Positions 61,428 to 64,000 of a stretch of 64,000 nt of DNA are shown piece by piece; the stretch's first letter is position 1, and each line of letters starts with the position of its first letter. The stretch comes from Treponema sp. UBA4307. Its GTDB lineage: Bacteria > Spirochaetota > Spirochaetia > Treponematales > Treponemataceae. The translations under genes were made by a program, and so were the position numbers. The DNA lies in assembly GCA_002394685.1 (NCBI GenBank), contig DGUP01000077.1, positions 29,701 through 93,700 of the forward strand. Direction: 5' to 3'. The notes beneath the pieces are model-generated. The model was not told the origin of the DNA. It saw only the letters and a program-made list of their open reading frames with translations, and searched no databases.

Positions 61428-62605
61428 TTGTTTTCCTCCAGTTTATTTTTAACAATTTTACCTTCAATCATTACCAGTTTAATACTGAACTGTTTATCCA
61501 TAACAAGAATATCACTGTCATAACTTGGAGCAATAACTCCCTTATGATTATATTTCATTATTCTTGCAGGATTTGTTGATGCAAATTTAACAGCATCTGA
61601 AATTGAATAACCAAATTCAATCATATTCTTTACAGCTTTTTTCATTGTTAAAGATGAGCCTGCTATGACTCCATCACTTTTTCTGTGAAAACATCCATCC
61701 TGAAAAATAACTTCTTCACCGTTTGCAAACAGATGTTCTCCTTTTTGTTCTGTAGGAGTGAGTGCATCTGTTACAAGAACTATTTGATCACTATTTTTGT
61801 CTCTGCCAAGAAGCTTAAATAAATCAGGGTGAACGTGAACTCCGTCAGCAATTATTTCGCAGGACATTTCCGGGTGAATAAGAATTGCTCCTACTGCTCC
61901 AGGATTCCTGTGATGAAGCTGGCTCATTGCATTAAAGAAATGAGTGGAATGAAGAATACCAACCTGAATTCCTTCAACAATATTTTCATATTCTGCATTT
62001 GTATGTCCTGCCTGAAGAACAAGTCCCAGATCAATACAGTGAAGGGCAAGTTCCCGCATTCCTTTAAGTTCTGGGGCAACCGTCATGTTTACGATTTTTC
62101 CTTCAGCGGCATCCCAAAGCTGATCAAAAAGTTTTATATCCGGAGCTTTTGCTGTCTCTGGCCTTTGTACACCTAATTTTTCAGGAGAAATAAAGGGACC
62201 TTCCAGATGAATCCCCATAATTTTTGCACCTTCTTCATGTCCCATTGCACTGACAATTTCCCTTAAACTGTGAATCATGTCTTCAGTTGAAGAAGAATAC
62301 ATTGTGGGATTAAATGCAGTTACCCCATACTGGGCCAGATCTTTTGACATCTGAAGAATAGACTCTTTAGTACAGTTATCAGTTCCATGTCCCTTAAAGC
62401 CATGAATATGAGTGTCAATCAATCCTGGAATGATGTAATTGCCTTTTGCATCGATCATATGTATGTCACTGGCAAAAGACATTTTGTTAAATCTTTCTTC
62501 GCTGAAAGTATCCTTGATTTTCGAATCTTCAATTAATACTGCCGAGCGCTGGTGATTACTTGAAAGTCCGGAAAGAACAATTCCATTATGAATACATGTT
62601 GTCAT
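61424..62605 (-). CDS. nagA: N-acetylglucosamine-6-phosphate deacetylase
   Basis: 393 residues. Amidohydrolase motifs: PGLIDTHIHGFKGHGT (~60), HLEGPFISPEKLG (~130), AGHTNAEY and THFFNAMSQLHHRNPG (metal and substrate histidines), LVTDALTP (catalytic Asp). It removes acetate from GlcNAc-6-P before NagB. It lies eight bases after the hexosaminidase and overlaps nagB. Confidence 0.95.
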   Translation of the reverse strand: MTTCIHNGIVLSGLSSNHQRSAVLIEDSKIKDTFSEERFNKMSFASDIHMIDAKGNYIIPGLIDTHIHGFKGHGTDNCTKESILQMSKDLAQYGVTAFNPTMYSSSTEDMIHSLREIVSAMGHEEGAKIMGIHLEGPFISPEKLGVQRPETAKAPDIKLFDQLWDAAEGKIVNMTVAPELKGMRELALHCIDLGLVLQAGHTNAEYENIVEGIQVGILHSTHFFNAMSQLHHRNPGAVGAILIHPEMSCEIIADGVHVHPDLFKLLGRDKNSDQIVLVTDALTPTEQKGEHLFANGEEVIFQDGCFHRKSDGVIAGSSLTMKKAVKNMIEFGYSISDAVKFASTNPARIMKYNHKGVIAPSYDSDILVMDKQFSIKLVMIEGKIVKNKLEENK

Positions 62606-62613
62606 AAAACCTC

Positions 62614-64000
62614 CTATTCAAGCTGTCCATCATAAAAATAATAATCAAGTCTTTTTAACAACTTTTTATGTTCTGAAAGCCTCTCCTTAAAGTTTTCAAA
62701 ATCTTTATTTTCTTCATTCTGCCAGAGGGATTCTGCTGCTGCACAAAATCTTGGAAAAAGAAGATATTCTGCTGTTCTGGAATGAGGAAGTTTTTCTGTC
62801 CAGAGTGTACATTCTCCACCAAGAATATATTTTTTTTCATCAGGATTATTAAATGCAATATTTTTTCCAGACGGGCTGAAGGTGTATGTTTTCTTTGTAC
62901 TTGTGACGCCCAGTCTTCCTGGTTCTTCAAAAGAATCGCAGTTTTTGAAATTAAGATAAAAGTAATCGCATGGAGACATAATTACTTTGTGCTTGAGGGA
63001 CACGGCTTTTATTCCTCCTTCAATTCCTCTCCAGCTTTGTACAATTACATTATCAGGCAGCTGATTGTGTTTATTGTTGTCAAGAACTTCATCCCATCCG
63101 ATTGGAATTTTTCCATAATCAGAAATCATTTTTGCTACTTTTGTCGTTGCCCAGGCCTGAAGCTGAGCAGGGGAATCAAGATTTTCCTTTTCCATTCTTG
63201 CCCTGCATTTTGGACAGTTGCTCCATCTGTCTGGAAGACATTCATCTCCCCCAATATGAATATATTTTGAAGGAAAAAGACTGATTATTTTTTTTACTGC
63301 AGATTCATAAATTTTAAATACTGAATCATTTCCCAGACAGAGTACATCTGGAAAAATGCCCCATCTGTTTTCAACCTTGTATGGACCTCCAGTACATCCA
63401 AACTCTGGATAGGCGGCCAGTAAAGCTGAAGAATGGCCTGGAAATTCTACTTCAGGAATAATTTCAATATTAAGGTTTTCTCCGTACTCGATTATTTCTT
63501 TGATTTCTTCATCAGTGTACCAGCGTCTGATTTCCTTTCCTTCATCATAAAAACCTTCTTCTGATTCAGGTACAGTCATATCCTGACGATGAGCTCCGGT
63601 TTTAATAAGTTCAGGATATTCTTCTACATTAAATCTCCAGCCCTGATCATCTGTAAGATGCCAGTGAAAAATATTAAGTTTATGCAAGGCACAGGCTCTA
63701 AGCATTTTTTTTATGAAATTTACTGAATAGAATGATCTGCAGGTATCAAGCAGAAATCCTCTCCATTCATATTCCGGATTGTCCTCAATATCCATAAAAG
63801 AAAGTGTATCTTCAGCCTTTTGCAGCAGCTGACCTGCACTGATACAGCCGTAAAAAGCTCCTTTTTCAGATGAGGATTTTATGGTAATGCCATTTTCATC
63901 ATTGTGAAGAGTGTAAGATGCATTATTTTTCCGGGGTAAATCTTCATTAACAATTATTGAAAGTGGGTATCCGTCTTTATTAATTGTGCAGCCAGTAATT
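62614..64000 (-). CDS. Beta-N-acetylhexosaminidase, GH20 (5'-partial)
   Basis: The frame stays open from 62614 to the end of the window, so the N-terminus lies beyond 64000; an internal ATG at 63795 falls inside the protein and is not the start. Visible: part of the GH20b domain (GAFYGCISAGQLLQ), then the catalytic barrel: WRGFLLDTCRSFY, HKLNIFHWHLTDDQGWRF, PEVEFPGHSSALLAAYPEFGC, IHIGGDECLPDRW (catalytic Asp-Glu) and GWDEVLDN. It releases terminal GlcNAc/GalNAc from chitobiose, glycans or muropeptides. Export cannot be judged because the start is missing. First visible gene of the GlcNAc operon. Confidence 0.94.
   Translation of the reverse strand, partial: ITGCTINKDGYPLSIIVNEDLPRKNNASYTLHNDENGITIKSSSEKGAFYGCISAGQLLQKAEDTLSFMDIEDNPEYEWRGFLLDTCRSFYSVNFIKKMLRACALHKLNIFHWHLTDDQGWRFNVEEYPELIKTGAHRQDMTVPESEEGFYDEGKEIRRWYTDEEIKEIIEYGENLNIEIIPEVEFPGHSSALLAAYPEFGCTGGPYKVENRWGIFPDVLCLGNDSVFKIYESAVKKIISLFPSKYIHIGGDECLPDRWSNCPKCRARMEKENLDSPAQLQAWATTKVAKMISDYGKIPIGWDEVLDNNKHNQLPDNVIVQSWRGIEGGIKAVSLKHKVIMSPCDYFYLNFKNCDSFEEPGRLGVTSTKKTYTFSPSGKNIAFNNPDEKKYILGGECTLWTEKLPHSRTAEYLLFPRFCAAAESLWQNEENKDFENFKERLSEHKKLLKRLDYYFYDGQLE

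Noticed and set aside
63795..63795. ATG as the start of the hexosaminidase
   Set aside because: It lies between the GH20b domain and the barrel; the frame continues to the window edge with GH20b-like sequence.

Overview
The window reads as chromosomal DNA of a spirochaete, most probably a free-living or gut/rumen-type Treponema. Pointers are a FlaA flagellar-sheath gene preceded by an N-acetylmuramoyl-L-alanine amidase and a GerMN-domain gene, a spirochaete-type 'spiro-SPASM' protein, many TPR proteins, a eukaryote-like hexokinase, AT-rich DNA and well-formed TTGACA/TATAAT-type promoters. I see no phage, insertion sequence, CRISPR array or plasmid gene; the window looks like core chromosome with lineage-specific blocks.

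Layout. 0-4 kb: a giant acidic, repeat-rich SPOR-domain protein, cut by the window start. 4.1-4.5 kb: tmRNA (minus strand). 4.6-7.2 kb: a partner-switching module (SpoIIE-type phosphatase, STAS antagonist, HATPase). 7.4-10.4 kb: ParB-like, metallophosphoesterase and TPR/Mrr-like genes. 10.6-14.4 kb: two TPR envelope proteins. 14.5-17.9 kb: xseA-xseB-mutL. 18.0-24.8 kb: a sugar-modification cluster (spiro-SPASM, glycosyltransferase-like, a three-domain SpsF/PseG/methyltransferase fusion, ATP-grasp), running into amidase, gerMN and flaA (24.8-27.5 kb). 27.7-31.2 kb: synthetase-only RelA/SpoT-TPR protein, tRNA-Glu, a coil-less SMC-like mini-protein and two hypotheticals.

31.3-44.2 kb (minus strand) is the most striking block. 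In transcription order it holds an LDH-family malate dehydrogenase, class II fumarase, HdrB, HdrC, HdrA, a FlxD/MvhD-like protein, two Fe-S proteins (FlxC/FlxB-like), a FAD/NAD(P)-binding FlxA-like protein, a fumarate reductase Fe-S subunit, its flavoprotein, and an AspT-family carboxylate transporter. Together they encode oxaloacetate to malate to fumarate to succinate and probably out of the cell. The reductase has no cytochrome b anchor and is embedded in an NADH/heterodisulfide-reductase-type, potentially flavin-bifurcating electron module. I infer a soluble NADH-dependent fumarate reductase that may co-reduce ferredoxin.

44.4-51.9 kb: a JAMM-domain/DinG helicase fusion, a PlsC acyltransferase, a small zinc ribbon, rpsT, HU, bactofilin, rho and rpmE. 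52.2-59.3 kb: an exported ankyrin/SH3 protein, a stand-alone RlmK-type rRNA methyltransferase, a DEAD-box RNA helicase and an ABC-F protein with one decayed ATP site. 59.3-64 kb (minus): a GlcNAc-use operon (GH20 hexosaminidase, nagA, nagB, hexokinase), with the hexosaminidase cut by the window end.

All function calls rest on reading motifs by eye; no database search was possible.
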